IMG/VR virus record: IMGVR_UViG_3300042466_000596
Coordinates: 1-20,601 of that record
Length of the DNA: 20,601 nucleotides
Direction: 5' to 3' (one strand)
Origin: a virus
Shown here: positions 1-7,549 of the stretch, piece by piece
Position numbering within the stretch: position 1 is the first letter of the stretch
Layout: each line of letters opens with the position of its first letter
Program-made: the position numbers and the translations under genes
Notes under the pieces: model-generated
Told to the model about the DNA's origin: nothing
The model's input: the letters and a program-made list of their open reading frames with translations, nothing else
The model's database searches: none

Positions 1-135
1 GTTAATTGGTGGTAGTTCACCAGTTGTTGGAGATGGTGGACCAAAACCAGTTGCTGCTTTAGTACTACCACCACGTGGTGGCATTTTAAAAACAGTAGTA
101 GTAGGCGATGAATCTACAGGAGGTGTGGTAGCCAT
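1..135 (-). CDS. Start of an unidentified late protein, cut by the left window edge
   Basis: An open frame starts with ATG at 135 and stays open to base 1, giving 45 codons. The ATG shares one base with the TAA stop of the upstream gene (TAATG), and an AGGT Shine-Dalgarno-like site lies just before it. The visible part is rich in proline, threonine, serine and glycine, with several Pro-Pro pairs, and looks disordered. I do not recognise a family. Its place after three Ala/Gln-rich proteins suggests another virion or ejection protein whose folded part lies beyond the window, but the 45 residues cannot show that. The coupled start and the absence of stops make it very likely a real gene. Confidence 0.7.
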   Translation of the reverse strand, partial: MATTPPVDSSPTTTVFKMPPRGGSTKAATGFGPPSPTTGELPPIN

Positions 136-1103
136 TATTTACCTAGCGTTGTAGTTTTCTTTAATGATTCTCTTCTTTTAACTTCGTCGAGGAAAGGTTT
201 TGCACCTGACTTTTCAAATCTATCAAAAACAGCTTTTTCAGTTAGTTGTTGAACATTGCCTACAGGATTTTTAATTCCTGCAGCTGCAGAACTTTGAGGA
301 CCTTGTGGCCCATATGTTTTATCAATTTGTAAATTACTTTTAATAAGTTTTTCTTCTTGTTTTTTTATATCAGAATCAATGACTCTTTTAACTGATGGAT
401 GAGTTTTAAAATCAATAATACCTTCTGCTAAATTTTGTGTCTGACCATATTTAATTTTTGGTGTTACTAATCCTACTTTATAATATTTATCAGAATTTAA
501 AAATGATTCTAATTGTTTTTGTTCTTCTTCTTGTTGTGCTGCATCTTGAGCTGCATATTTTTCAACTAATGCATTATAATCAGCTGGCAATAAAGCACCA
601 GTAATTAATTTTGTTACTTTTGTTTTTGGGTCTACTGATGATATGCCAAGTTCAGTTTGTCTTGTGGGATTAGAAAGAATATCTTTTAATTCACCAATAG
701 GCATTTGTTTAAAATATAATTGTTTTACAATATAAGCATCTAGTCCTAATTCACTATCTGGTGTATCTTCTAAATTTGGATTCTTTTTTACTAAATTTTG
801 TATATCAGGAGCTTTAAATGAAAACGATTTAGCATTAATGTCATCCAATACTTCTTCGCCATATGCACCTTTTACATAATCTCTGATGGTTGGGTCAGTT
901 ATTGCTGGTGGTTTAAATGTATCTGGATATGCAGCTGCGGCAAATGCTGCAATCTCTGCATCAAATGCGTCTTGAATATCTTTTGGTTTGCCAAGTCCTG
1001 GTTGTGCTTTCTGAACTTGTTTTGTATACTGTTGTGCAAAAGCTTGTGCTTTTTGTGGACTTGCACCAGCTGCTATAAGTCTTTGTACTATTTGATTAGC
1101 CAT
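135..1103 (-). CDS. Hypothetical Ala/Gln/Lys-rich protein, candidate internal virion protein
   Basis: This 322-residue protein has no signal peptide and no obvious membrane segment. Residues 1-60 are Ala/Gln-rich and helical in character. The middle and C-terminal parts are charged, with a Gln/Glu-rich stretch around residues 185-200 (AAQQEEEQKQ) and a basic tail. The start at 1103 follows an AGGAA site, and the stop forms a TAATG overlap with the gene that leaves the window. I do not recognise the family. It is the third of three consecutive Ala/Gln-rich proteins downstream of the tail genes, a place where short-tailed phages often encode ejection proteins. That role is inferred from position and composition only. 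Confidence 0.75.
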   Translation of the reverse strand: MANQIVQRLIAAGASPQKAQAFAQQYTKQVQKAQPGLGKPKDIQDAFDAEIAAFAAAAYPDTFKPPAITDPTIRDYVKGAYGEEVLDDINAKSFSFKAPDIQNLVKKNPNLEDTPDSELGLDAYIVKQLYFKQMPIGELKDILSNPTRQTELGISSVDPKTKVTKLITGALLPADYNALVEKYAAQDAAQQEEEQKQLESFLNSDKYYKVGLVTPKIKYGQTQNLAEGIIDFKTHPSVKRVIDSDIKKQEEKLIKSNLQIDKTYGPQGPQSSAAAGIKNPVGNVQQLTEKAVFDRFEKSGAKPFLDEVKRRESLKKTTTLGK

Positions 1104-1108
1104 AGTTC

Positions 1109-2263
1109 CTACTTTATATTCTTGCCAAGTTTTTCAAACTTTTTCTTTACTTGTGCTGCGGTTGCATTTGGATTTGCTGTAACAAAGTCTTCAATCTTTT
1201 TAATTAATGCAGTGTTAGATGACTTAACTGGTATGGCTGCCAATTGTTGTACTGGAGTCTTAGCAACCGGTGGAATTGTAACCGTTGGTTGTGTTTGAGT
1301 TATGGTAGTATTAGGTGCGGCACCTGTAATTGTAGTTGGAGTAATTTGTCCTGGATTAATATAACCACTACCAAGTAATGTTGCTAATGCATCTTGAATA
1401 GTTTGATTACGTGCTGCGGCTTGCTGTTCAGCTGTTAATCTTTGACCAAAGATATTAGATTGCAATTCAGCTAATGCTTGCAATTGTTGCTGTTGCAATC
1501 CACCAGTTTGACCCTGGTACAATTGCTCTAGTCCAGACAAAGCACCGCTTCTACCCATTTGTTGTTCAGCCATTCTTGACTCTTGGTTAGATTGTTGTAG
1601 CTGCCCTAGTGTTGCTAATAGTGAATTGTAGTTTTGCGCGCCACCACCAGCTGCTGCATTGAGTGCGTTTACCGTTGGGTCGACAGGTGCAGTAGACACA
1701 CCTTGGCCACCCATGTACTGAGCCAGGTCATTGCTTACCGATGTTGCTGGAGTTTGTGGAGCTTGTTGAAAAGCTCTTGGTTGATTCTGTTGTAGGTAGT
1801 TTTGTAAAGCATTATATGCTGCACCAGTTCTGCCTTGTGCACCAAGGTATCCAGTTCCAACATTTGTTTCAGGAACATATGAACCTCTTAATTGGTCAGT
1901 TAAAGTTTTATATTGATTTGTAATATAATCTTTACCCGTTGTTTCTGATTGACCAATTAAATCTAAAACGTTTTTTGGAATACCTTGATTAAGCATACCT
2001 GTCAAATAATTTGCTTGATTTTGTGCACCAGTAGTTGCTCTTTGAACTGCGGCTGTTGCTGCGTCTTGGTCTGCTTTAATTTTAGCTAATGCAGATGCAT
2101 AACTATAGGCTCCACTATTGCTGCCACCACTAGTATCTGTGCTAGTTGTTTTGATACCTGAGCCCTCTGTTGGGTCAAATTCGTCTGTTTCCTTAGTGCT
2201 AAAGAATGATTTAGCTGGAGCCTTAGTTATAATTTTACCAGCTTTTGATGATACTACTGCCAT
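1109..2263 (-). CDS. Hypothetical Gln/Ala/Thr-rich protein, candidate internal virion protein
   Basis: This 384-residue protein is dominated by Gln, Ala, Thr, Ser and Gly. It has an N-terminal Ser/Thr/Gly-rich stretch (about 20-55), a long Gln-rich helical part (about 60-295, with runs such as LQQQQLQ) and a Thr/Pro-rich linker (about 305-340). It ends in a Lys-rich, helix-like domain (about 350-384) in which ANPNATAAQVKKKFEKLG may be a small nucleic-acid- or protein-binding unit. There is no signal peptide or clear membrane segment. The start at 2263 follows a GAGGTAA site and lies four bases after the upstream stop. Function is unknown. Composition and position fit an ejection or internal head protein, but a minor tail protein is also possible. 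Confidence 0.75.
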   Translation of the reverse strand: MAVVSSKAGKIITKAPAKSFFSTKETDEFDPTEGSGIKTTSTDTSGGSNSGAYSYASALAKIKADQDAATAAVQRATTGAQNQANYLTGMLNQGIPKNVLDLIGQSETTGKDYITNQYKTLTDQLRGSYVPETNVGTGYLGAQGRTGAAYNALQNYLQQNQPRAFQQAPQTPATSVSNDLAQYMGGQGVSTAPVDPTVNALNAAAGGGAQNYNSLLATLGQLQQSNQESRMAEQQMGRSGALSGLEQLYQGQTGGLQQQQLQALAELQSNIFGQRLTAEQQAAARNQTIQDALATLLGSGYINPGQITPTTITGAAPNTTITQTQPTVTIPPVAKTPVQQLAAIPVKSSNTALIKKIEDFVTANPNATAAQVKKKFEKLGKNIK

Positions 2264-2267
2264 ATCG

Positions 2268-2714
2268 TTACCTCAATTGTAATAAGGATTGTGCGTCTGC
2301 AGCAATCTGTCTAGCTTTATCGGATTCTAAATCCTTTAATCCTTCTTCATAATTACTTAACCCTTGCGTATCAGCTAAGTTATATCCTCGTGTAGTGCCA
2401 GCTAAATCTTCTTTAGCATAGCCTATATTTTTAGCTCTGTTCTTGGCATAGCTTTGCAAAGCTTGATTATAAATGCCAGACTTAGTGTTCATGCCCTGTA
2501 GTCCTCTGCGGCCATATGAGGATGTTAGCTTGGGGACTTGACCTAGCCCACCACTTGGAGTTCTGCCAAAGGCAGATTCCTCGAGCTCGGTAATAGGGCG
2601 TTGGGCCCTGGTCTCTGCTAAGTATCTTTGATACGCATTAAGGGCAGCTTGCTGTGCGTACTGATTAAATAGGTTACGCCTTTGCTGCTCAAAGTATGTT
2701 GGGTCAAATGCCAT
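2268..2714 (-). CDS. Hypothetical helical virion-associated protein
   Basis: This 148-residue protein is rich in Gln, Ala, Tyr and Arg. Its N-terminal amphipathic stretch (about 5-40, FEQQRRNLFNQYAQQAALNA) is helix-like. A Gly/Arg-rich middle is followed by another helical C-terminal half with many Asp, Lys and Gln residues. The ATG at 2714 follows a good AGGAGA site. I see no enzyme motif, membrane segment or signal peptide and cannot assign a family. It is the first of three consecutive proteins of similar composition after the oxygenase gene. A small internal virion protein is a reasonable guess. Confidence 0.7.
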   Translation of the reverse strand: MAFDPTYFEQQRRNLFNQYAQQAALNAYQRYLAETRAQRPITELEESAFGRTPSGGLGQVPKLTSSYGRRGLQGMNTKSGIYNQALQSYAKNRAKNIGYAKEDLAGTTRGYNLADTQGLSNYEEGLKDLESDKARQIAADAQSLLQLR

Positions 2715-2746
2715 TTTTAGAATCTCCTACTATATATAGAAAAGTA

Positions 2747-4075
2747 TTACCTTTTGTACTCATACCACTTGACAACAGCATATCGAGTACCTTTAGTTGT
2801 TGAATGAACCTGATGCATATAGGGGAAACCTGATGAAAATACCACTATTTCTCCTGCTACTGGTTTAATTTTAATGTTAAATTCTTTAAATTCTAACTCT
2901 CCACCCTCGAAATCATCATTCAAGAACACTGATAATGATACAACTCTTGGAAACTGAGGATGGTCATCTATATGATTATGAAATTTATTTCCTTCTTCAT
3001 AACGCAATAGAACCGTGTGATGACTTACCAGGGGCACTATGCTGTATCTGCCTCTAAAGTCCTCTATAATCGCATCCAGGCCCGTCTGAAGGGACTCTGC
3101 AGCCCTGCGCAATGGGTCTTGTGGATGGCAACTAAATTGTTTATCAGTTATAAAATAATTATAACAATTTCTTGCATCATAGTTTACACCAGGTTTATCA
3201 TCTTTTACTAATACTTCTGCCGGCATCCATTGTTTAAACATTGCATTTTGAATTAAACCTTTTAATATGCGTGCTGACTCTCTAGCAATTTTATATTTAA
3301 CAATCCCTGGTGCTAACTCTATTTTATCTAAAATTGTCATATCTACAGTCTCTGGTTTTGAGTCTGTTAGATGTCCAAAGAATTCATCGTAGAATCTTAA
3401 TATTGCAGAATAGTTATGACAGTTACAGACTGGTTGGTCTATTGGACCATCTGGCATTGCGAAATAGCGATTGCGATTAAAAAACCTTGCATCACCGTCT
3501 GAACCATATTTATTAAAACCGTCTCTAGCGTCTTTTTGAATCCAGTGGTCTGGTTGTGTAAAGTGTAAAAACAATACTGTCGTGTATGCGTTAGGGTCAT
3601 TCGTTGGGTACGGTGGCCTTGCATGCATGTGTTGTTGACCAGCAAAGATAATTGCATCATTAGGATTTTGTTCAAAGTGTTGACCTTCGACTATCAATCC
3701 CCAGTTTGCAGTATTTTCTATGGTTATATCTATTGTTGTTTGCGTGCCGTTTTGGTCGGTATGTTCCCAAAGATGCGGAACACATCCGTCTTTTTTCTGG
3801 TATCTAACAGCAAAGAAATAGGCTTTCTGCAATGAGTTATCTTTAAAGATTTCTCTGGCTTTATTTAGACAATACTCTTCAATATCAGCATCAAACTGCA
3901 CTGGTGCTTCCCATCTGGCAAGCATGGTATGGAACTCAACTTTATCTGTTCCCATCCCAGTATCTGCAACTATTTTTGTAACACGCTTAAGCATGTCGCT
4001 GGAAAAGAAATCTTTAATAACCATTGGTTCTGCTAAGGCTTCAGGTAGTTCAAATAGAATTTCTTTTGTTAACAT
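2747..4075 (-). CDS. Two-domain 2-oxoglutarate/Fe(II)-dependent oxygenase (prolyl-4-hydroxylase-like C-terminus)
   Basis: The protein has 442 residues when started at the ATG at 4075, which overlaps the upstream TGA by one base (TGATG). Two GTG codons in frame just before it are less likely starts. The C-terminal domain (about 345-442) has the P4H-type iron site: His368-Ile-Asp370, distal His421, and Arg431 ten residues later for 2-oxoglutarate, with GGELEF and GEIVVFSS between them as in the double-stranded beta-helix. The N-terminal half (about 85-175) shows a second possible site, His105-Thr-Asp107 with His149 or His151, and a similar strand order, but no clear 2-oxoglutarate Arg. Such enzymes hydroxylate proteins, nucleobases or small molecules, and the substrate here is unknown. 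The gene sits among tail and virion genes, so modification of a Pro-rich virion protein is possible. The C-terminal assignment is firm; the N-terminal one is tentative. Confidence 0.85.
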   Translation of the reverse strand: MLTKEILFELPEALAEPMVIKDFFSSDMLKRVTKIVADTGMGTDKVEFHTMLARWEAPVQFDADIEEYCLNKAREIFKDNSLQKAYFFAVRYQKKDGCVPHLWEHTDQNGTQTTIDITIENTANWGLIVEGQHFEQNPNDAIIFAGQQHMHARPPYPTNDPNAYTTVLFLHFTQPDHWIQKDARDGFNKYGSDGDARFFNRNRYFAMPDGPIDQPVCNCHNYSAILRFYDEFFGHLTDSKPETVDMTILDKIELAPGIVKYKIARESARILKGLIQNAMFKQWMPAEVLVKDDKPGVNYDARNCYNYFITDKQFSCHPQDPLRRAAESLQTGLDAIIEDFRGRYSIVPLVSHHTVLLRYEEGNKFHNHIDDHPQFPRVVSLSVFLNDDFEGGELEFKEFNIKIKPVAGEIVVFSSGFPYMHQVHSTTKGTRYAVVKWYEYKR

Positions 4076-4305
4076 CACCACTTACCTAATGGGCATTTAG
4101 CTGCCTCTAGTCTTGTTTTCATATTCATAAAACAACCGCATTGTTTACACTGTTTAGTTGCATTTATTAACTCCGGGCATTGATTGCAAATATTCATACG
4201 ACTTTCTGCAATGTTTTCTGTAACTTTTAAAACATTTGGATTTATTACATCCCAAGGTCTAGTGTCCCCAAGTTTTACTTTGTACTTTTGCCAAGCAGAT
4301 GTCAT
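4075..4305 (-). CDS. Small Cys-rich, probably zinc-binding protein
   Basis: This 76-residue protein has an N-terminal half without motifs and a Cys-rich C-terminal half: Cys40-x2-Cys43, Cys53-x2-Cys56-x-Cys58 and Cys71 in the ending CPLGKW. This pattern (CxxC, CxxCxC, then CPxGKW) recurs in small proteins of T4-like and aquatic phages and should bind one or two zinc ions. I recall related entries as a domain of unknown function, but have no verified name. The ATG overlaps the stop of the upstream gene as ATGA, and its own TGA overlaps the oxygenase start. The three genes 4520-2747 are therefore translationally coupled. An accessory role with the oxygenase is possible but unproven. Confidence 0.75.
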   Translation of the reverse strand: MTSAWQKYKVKLGDTRPWDVINPNVLKVTENIAESRMNICNQCPELINATKQCKQCGCFMNMKTRLEAAKCPLGKW

Positions 4306-4520
4306 GGTTTAATAAACTTCCCATCTTTGTACAAGTCCCCAATCGCAGCTTCGTTGTTTGTATATTCAACAACTATTGGATTAGATTGCAATACCGCTAC
4401 AAAATGTTCGTTTGTTGGCGGCATTTTTATTATAAATGCTACTTCTCCATCACAAACAAATGCAAAACTAAGCAGTGTTGCTGGGTCTATATTTGGAATT
4501 ACTGTCATATTATTTATCAT
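4302..4520 (-). CDS. Small hypothetical protein
   Basis: This 72-residue protein follows a very strong Shine-Dalgarno site (AAGGAGG a few bases before the ATG at 4520). It ends in a four-base ATGA overlap with the Cys-rich gene. Its sequence alternates hydrophobic strands and short turns (for example LLSFAFVCDGEVAFII, then FVAVLQSNPIVVEYTN), suggesting a small beta-rich fold. There is no catalytic motif, membrane segment or signal peptide. I do not recognise a family. The strong ribosome site and coupling argue that it is real and expressed with the tail genes. Confidence 0.65.
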   Translation of the reverse strand: MINNMTVIPNIDPATLLSFAFVCDGEVAFIIKMPPTNEHFVAVLQSNPIVVEYTNNEAAIGDLYKDGKFIKP

Positions 4521-4552
4521 AATCCTCCTTCGTAGATTATTTACCTATTATA

Positions 4553-5194
4553 TCAGATTGGGCAGCTTGGGTCACCGAAGTTACAGCCAACAAACAAACC
4601 AAATGCACAGCATCCGTCACTTGATGTATAAGATTCCCAAATGCCCTGAAACGGACCGCAAATGTCTTGAATACACGCATTGTATTGATACCCATAGACC
4701 CAAACTCCCCCTGGAGGTGTGCCATAACTACCGCAGTTAACTCCTGCGCACGGGTCAACTGGAGGTACAACTGGAGGTACAACTGGAGGTACAACTGGAG
4801 GTACAACTGGAGGTACGACTGGAGGTACAACTGGAGGAACGACTGGCGGTACAACTGGAGGAGCGACTGGAGGAGCGACTGGCGGTACAACTGGAGTTAC
4901 GCTGTTTGATGCTGCGGAATATGGACTGTTTACACCATAAGATGTTTCTAATCTTACTTGAAAAGTATAAGAAGTACCATTACTTAATCCGGTTACTGTT
5001 ATTGGAGAAGCAGAAGCAGTTCCTTCAATATTGCTAGGGGTAGAGATTGCACGATATGTAACAGCGCCACCCTTACCAGTATACGATGGTACGGTAAATG
5101 CAACAGTTGCTTGAGCATTACCGCCTGTAGCGGTACCAATAGTCGGTGTTCCTGGAGTACCACCACTACCTGCAATTACGGTTAATAAACGCAT
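4553..5194 (-). CDS. FN3-like domain, (VPPV)n linker and Cys-rich C-terminal domain: tail or receptor-contact protein
   Basis: This 213-residue protein has three parts. Residues about 11-100 look like a fibronectin type III (or similar Ig-like) domain, with PSYTGKGGAVTYRAISTP, ITVTGLSNGTSYTFQVRL and a final SAASNSV strand. Residues 99-146 are twelve four-residue units, mostly Val-Pro-Pro-Val, forming a stiff polyproline-type linker. Residues 147-213 form a compact domain with eight cysteines (Cys-x4-Cys, Cys-x4-Cys, Cys-Cys, Cys, Cys) and many aromatics, so disulphides or metal binding are likely. The ATG directly abuts the upstream TAA. Phage FN3 domains usually sit on exposed virion proteins and help bind the cell surface. 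The Cys-rich tip may be the receptor-binding or anchoring part, which is inference. Confidence 0.75.
   Translation of the reverse strand: MRLLTVIAGSGGTPGTPTIGTATGGNAQATVAFTVPSYTGKGGAVTYRAISTPSNIEGTASASPITVTGLSNGTSYTFQVRLETSYGVNSPYSAASNSVTPVVPPVAPPVAPPVVPPVVPPVVPPVVPPVVPPVVPPVVPPVVPPVDPCAGVNCGSYGTPPGGVWVYGYQYNACIQDICGPFQGIWESYTSSDGCCAFGLFVGCNFGDPSCPI
4758..4901 (-). repeat. 12-bp minisatellite, twelve tandem units
   Basis: Twelve in-phase units of 12 bp follow the plus-strand pattern ACTGGAGGTACA with small changes. The unit at the high-coordinate end is ACTGGAGTTACG. On the coding strand they encode VPPV, APPV or VTPV. The units nearest 4758 are almost identical and those nearest 4901 are more diverged, as expected for an array that grows by slippage or recombination at one end. 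Because the unit length is a multiple of three, copy-number change would alter linker length without shifting the frame. Confidence 0.95.
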
Positions 5195-5794
5195 TTAAGC
5201 TGCCAAATCTCCCAAAAGCACCCAAGTATCAGTTCCACGTTTTAGACAAACGCATGACGAAAACTGCGTTCTTAGCTTAAGCCCTGGAGTACCGTTAACA
5301 GTAACACCACCAGCACCAGCAATAGTAGTTTGACCAGTATTGGTTTGAATTAAAACAATCTGCGTACCTATTGGAAAAGCAACACTTGAGTTTAACGGAA
5401 TAGTTACCGTAACTCCAGAAGCATCATTCTTTTCTATTATTGTTCCGTCATCTGTTAATTGAAGTGTATAAGCGCCAACAATCGGAGTTGGTGCAGCATG
5501 CGCGATGACGTTGCCAGTTAAGTTTAATGAAGTTCCCGTAGCAACACCGAGTATGGGCGTAGTCAAGCTTACTGAGGTTTGAATTTTAGAACTAGTTACT
5601 GCACCTGTAGCAATTTTAGCTTCTGTTATAGCAGCAGCTGCAATATCTTCTGTGTTAATTGCTCCAGCATCAAAGTTTGCACCTGTTGATAATCCTTCTG
5701 CAAAGTTCTTTACTGCGGTAAAGTTTGCATTCATTTCTGCAGCTTCGATAACTTCACCCGGTGCATACGAGTTTGGTATTGTTAGTGTTGCCAT
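5195..5794 (-). CDS. Short tail-fibre protein with a C-terminal knob domain
   Basis: This 199-residue protein has an N-terminal part (PNSYAPGEVIEAAEMNANF, residues 7-25) typical of phage tail-fibre and tail-spike N-termini. A region of Ile/Thr/Ala-rich short repeats follows (about 48-75, ITEAKIATGAVTSSKI), suggesting a trimeric stalk. The C-terminal 93 residues (107-199) are a beta-rich knob that aligns without gaps with the end of the collagen-like fibre at the right edge of the window, with about 45 of 93 residues identical by hand count. The ATG at 5794 forms a TAATG overlap with the upstream stop and follows an AAGGAG site. It probably forms a homotrimer attached near the gp10-like protein. 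Receptor binding by the knob is inference. Confidence 0.8.
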   Translation of the reverse strand: MATLTIPNSYAPGEVIEAAEMNANFTAVKNFAEGLSTGANFDAGAINTEDIAAAAITEAKIATGAVTSSKIQTSVSLTTPILGVATGTSLNLTGNVIAHAAPTPIVGAYTLQLTDDGTIIEKNDASGVTVTIPLNSSVAFPIGTQIVLIQTNTGQTTIAGAGGVTVNGTPGLKLRTQFSSCVCLKRGTDTWVLLGDLAA

Positions 5795-7548
5795 TACTTC
5801 TGGCTCCTTATCTTTCGTCTCTTGTATTTATATGCGATTGAATTTATTCCCCATTGTCTACCATCAGTGTTCGTAGTGTCACCTAATGGACCTAAGAATT
5901 CTAACTGTGTACACTTTGCTCTTTTTAATCTGCCACCTCGTTGGATGCCTTCTTTCAAATCTATTTCACCAAATGTAGCAGTATTAAATAAACCAGTGTC
6001 AAACACGCCACCAGTATTAACAGGTGTTAAGTCAATTATATGACTTGTAATAACATCATTGCTATTAAAATCATGATAAACATTTACAGTTATTTGGGTT
6101 TCTTCGTCAACTGAACGCACAACATATAGGCTTCTTACAAACGTTTTATCTTGCACATAGCGGTCATCATAAAACCATGGAGTTGTAAAGTTTGTAGTAT
6201 AATCACCTAAGTCATCACCTTCTAAAATATCATCATTTACGTTTTGCGGAATGTTATCCAAATCTTCATATTCATCTACGTACATAACATATTTAAAGCT
6301 ACTATTTGGATTAATTAACAAATGCCAAATCTCACCAGTAGAATCAGTCCAATCTATTCCCGACACTAAACCATAGGGTGTTATATCTACAGGTGTTGCT
6401 GCATTAGCATACACTGCTGATTGATACATTGTAAATGCGCCTCTTTGACCAATTGATGGGTCATACACAAAATTCATATTAGAATAATCAACTGCAGTAC
6501 CAGTATTATTAATATCAAAAGGAGCTGACATCCATAATCTATCATTAACATAAGACATAGTTAAAACATCTAACTTTTGTGCATTGATTCTATTAGTATC
6601 TATGATTGGTTTTAAGCGGTCAAACAAATCTCTTATACCATTACGGTCATAAAATGTTATGCCCTGTGGATAACTAAAGAAGTAAGCTCCACCAGAACCC
6701 TCTACTACGTGTTGCGGATATTTAATTCCTACAGTTGTTGAAAGTTCTACTAATTGGAATGAGTCCGCGTCATAGCCCATAAGCAAATAAACAGCTTCAG
6801 GTTTAAATATTAATAGCTGACCATCAACTATTGCTAATCCAGTAATGCCTTCTCCACCAGCAACAATGTCAATATAGTCATCTTGATACCAGTTTTCTGG
6901 ACTGCTTTCATGAGACCAACGAAGTCTATTTGGATGGTCTTCTAAAGATGGTGTGGCATCATTGTTTAATTCTTTTGTGTTAGCTACAAATAATTTATTA
7001 GCATGAGCTCTTGCAAGTTCTGCGCGCGGCATAAAGCCACCAACTGGATTTTGATAAGCTTGCCATGTTGGACCAGATGCAGTTAAGGCAGTTGCGTAAA
7101 CATTGTCACTATTCCATTTGTACATTTGTGATGCATCTTTGCCAATTGCAAGATACAAAGTATCAAGATATTGTGTAATGCTGGCACCATTAGTAGACTT
7201 AACTAGTATTGGTGTACTAACGCCAAAGTTTAATACACTAAAATTAGAACCACTTGAATGCTGCACTGTACCATCTACTGAACCAGAAGTTTGAAAACCA
7301 GTAGTTAACATAATTCTTGGTGAAGATACATCCTTATAATTAAATAACCCTTTAGGATTCCAACCTGTTGCAGTTACAGCAGTTGAATGTTTTTTCTTGT
7401 AGCCAGGACGTGTAAATACACCACCACGTGGGTCTACATCAACGTTTAATATAAAAGGAGATTCATTGTCTTTTAATTGAAACTGGTCTGCGCGAAAGTT
7501 TAATCCGCCAGTAAAATCTCTTTTTTGGTCAAAGACAATTTGTGCCAT
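5794..7548 (-). CDS. P22 gp10-like tail hub / packaged-DNA stabilisation protein
   Basis: This 584-residue protein opens with a motif common in podoviral propeller proteins: a glycine-rich GGLNFRADQFQL, then LNVDVDPRGGVFTRPGYKK (about 14-52). Repeating beta-strand blocks follow, including LLIFKPEAVYLLMGY and AYFFSYPQGITFYDRNGIRD (about 245-305). In P22 gp10 and relatives such blocks build a beta-propeller that forms part of the short tail and retains packaged DNA. The C-terminal third is Asp-rich and then basic (YKYKRRKIRSQK). It begins one base after the stop of the connector candidate and is coupled to the short fibre gene. The structural role is well supported by architecture and order, but similarity to gp10 itself is remote. 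Confidence 0.6.
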   Translation of the reverse strand: MAQIVFDQKRDFTGGLNFRADQFQLKDNESPFILNVDVDPRGGVFTRPGYKKKHSTAVTATGWNPKGLFNYKDVSSPRIMLTTGFQTSGSVDGTVQHSSGSNFSVLNFGVSTPILVKSTNGASITQYLDTLYLAIGKDASQMYKWNSDNVYATALTASGPTWQAYQNPVGGFMPRAELARAHANKLFVANTKELNNDATPSLEDHPNRLRWSHESSPENWYQDDYIDIVAGGEGITGLAIVDGQLLIFKPEAVYLLMGYDADSFQLVELSTTVGIKYPQHVVEGSGGAYFFSYPQGITFYDRNGIRDLFDRLKPIIDTNRINAQKLDVLTMSYVNDRLWMSAPFDINNTGTAVDYSNMNFVYDPSIGQRGAFTMYQSAVYANAATPVDITPYGLVSGIDWTDSTGEIWHLLINPNSSFKYVMYVDEYEDLDNIPQNVNDDILEGDDLGDYTTNFTTPWFYDDRYVQDKTFVRSLYVVRSVDEETQITVNVYHDFNSNDVITSHIIDLTPVNTGGVFDTGLFNTATFGEIDLKEGIQRGGRLKRAKCTQLEFLGPLGDTTNTDGRQWGINSIAYKYKRRKIRSQK

Positions 7549-7549
7549 C

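Noticed and set aside
2730-2739. Palindrome CTATATATAG before the 148-residue gene, considered as a promoter or operator
   Set aside because: Ten AT-rich bases can arise by chance in this genome, and no matching -35 box is present.
4537-4890. Second minus-strand frame over the same array, Leu/Gln/Tyr-rich
   Set aside because: It is the other frame of the minisatellite; the FN3-VPPV-Cys frame has domain structure and a start abutting the upstream stop.
4667-4909. Plus-strand frame encoding Asn-Trp-Arg-Tyr repeats
   Set aside because: It is the antisense shadow of the 12-bp VPPV array; it has no ribosome site and lies opposite a well-supported gene.
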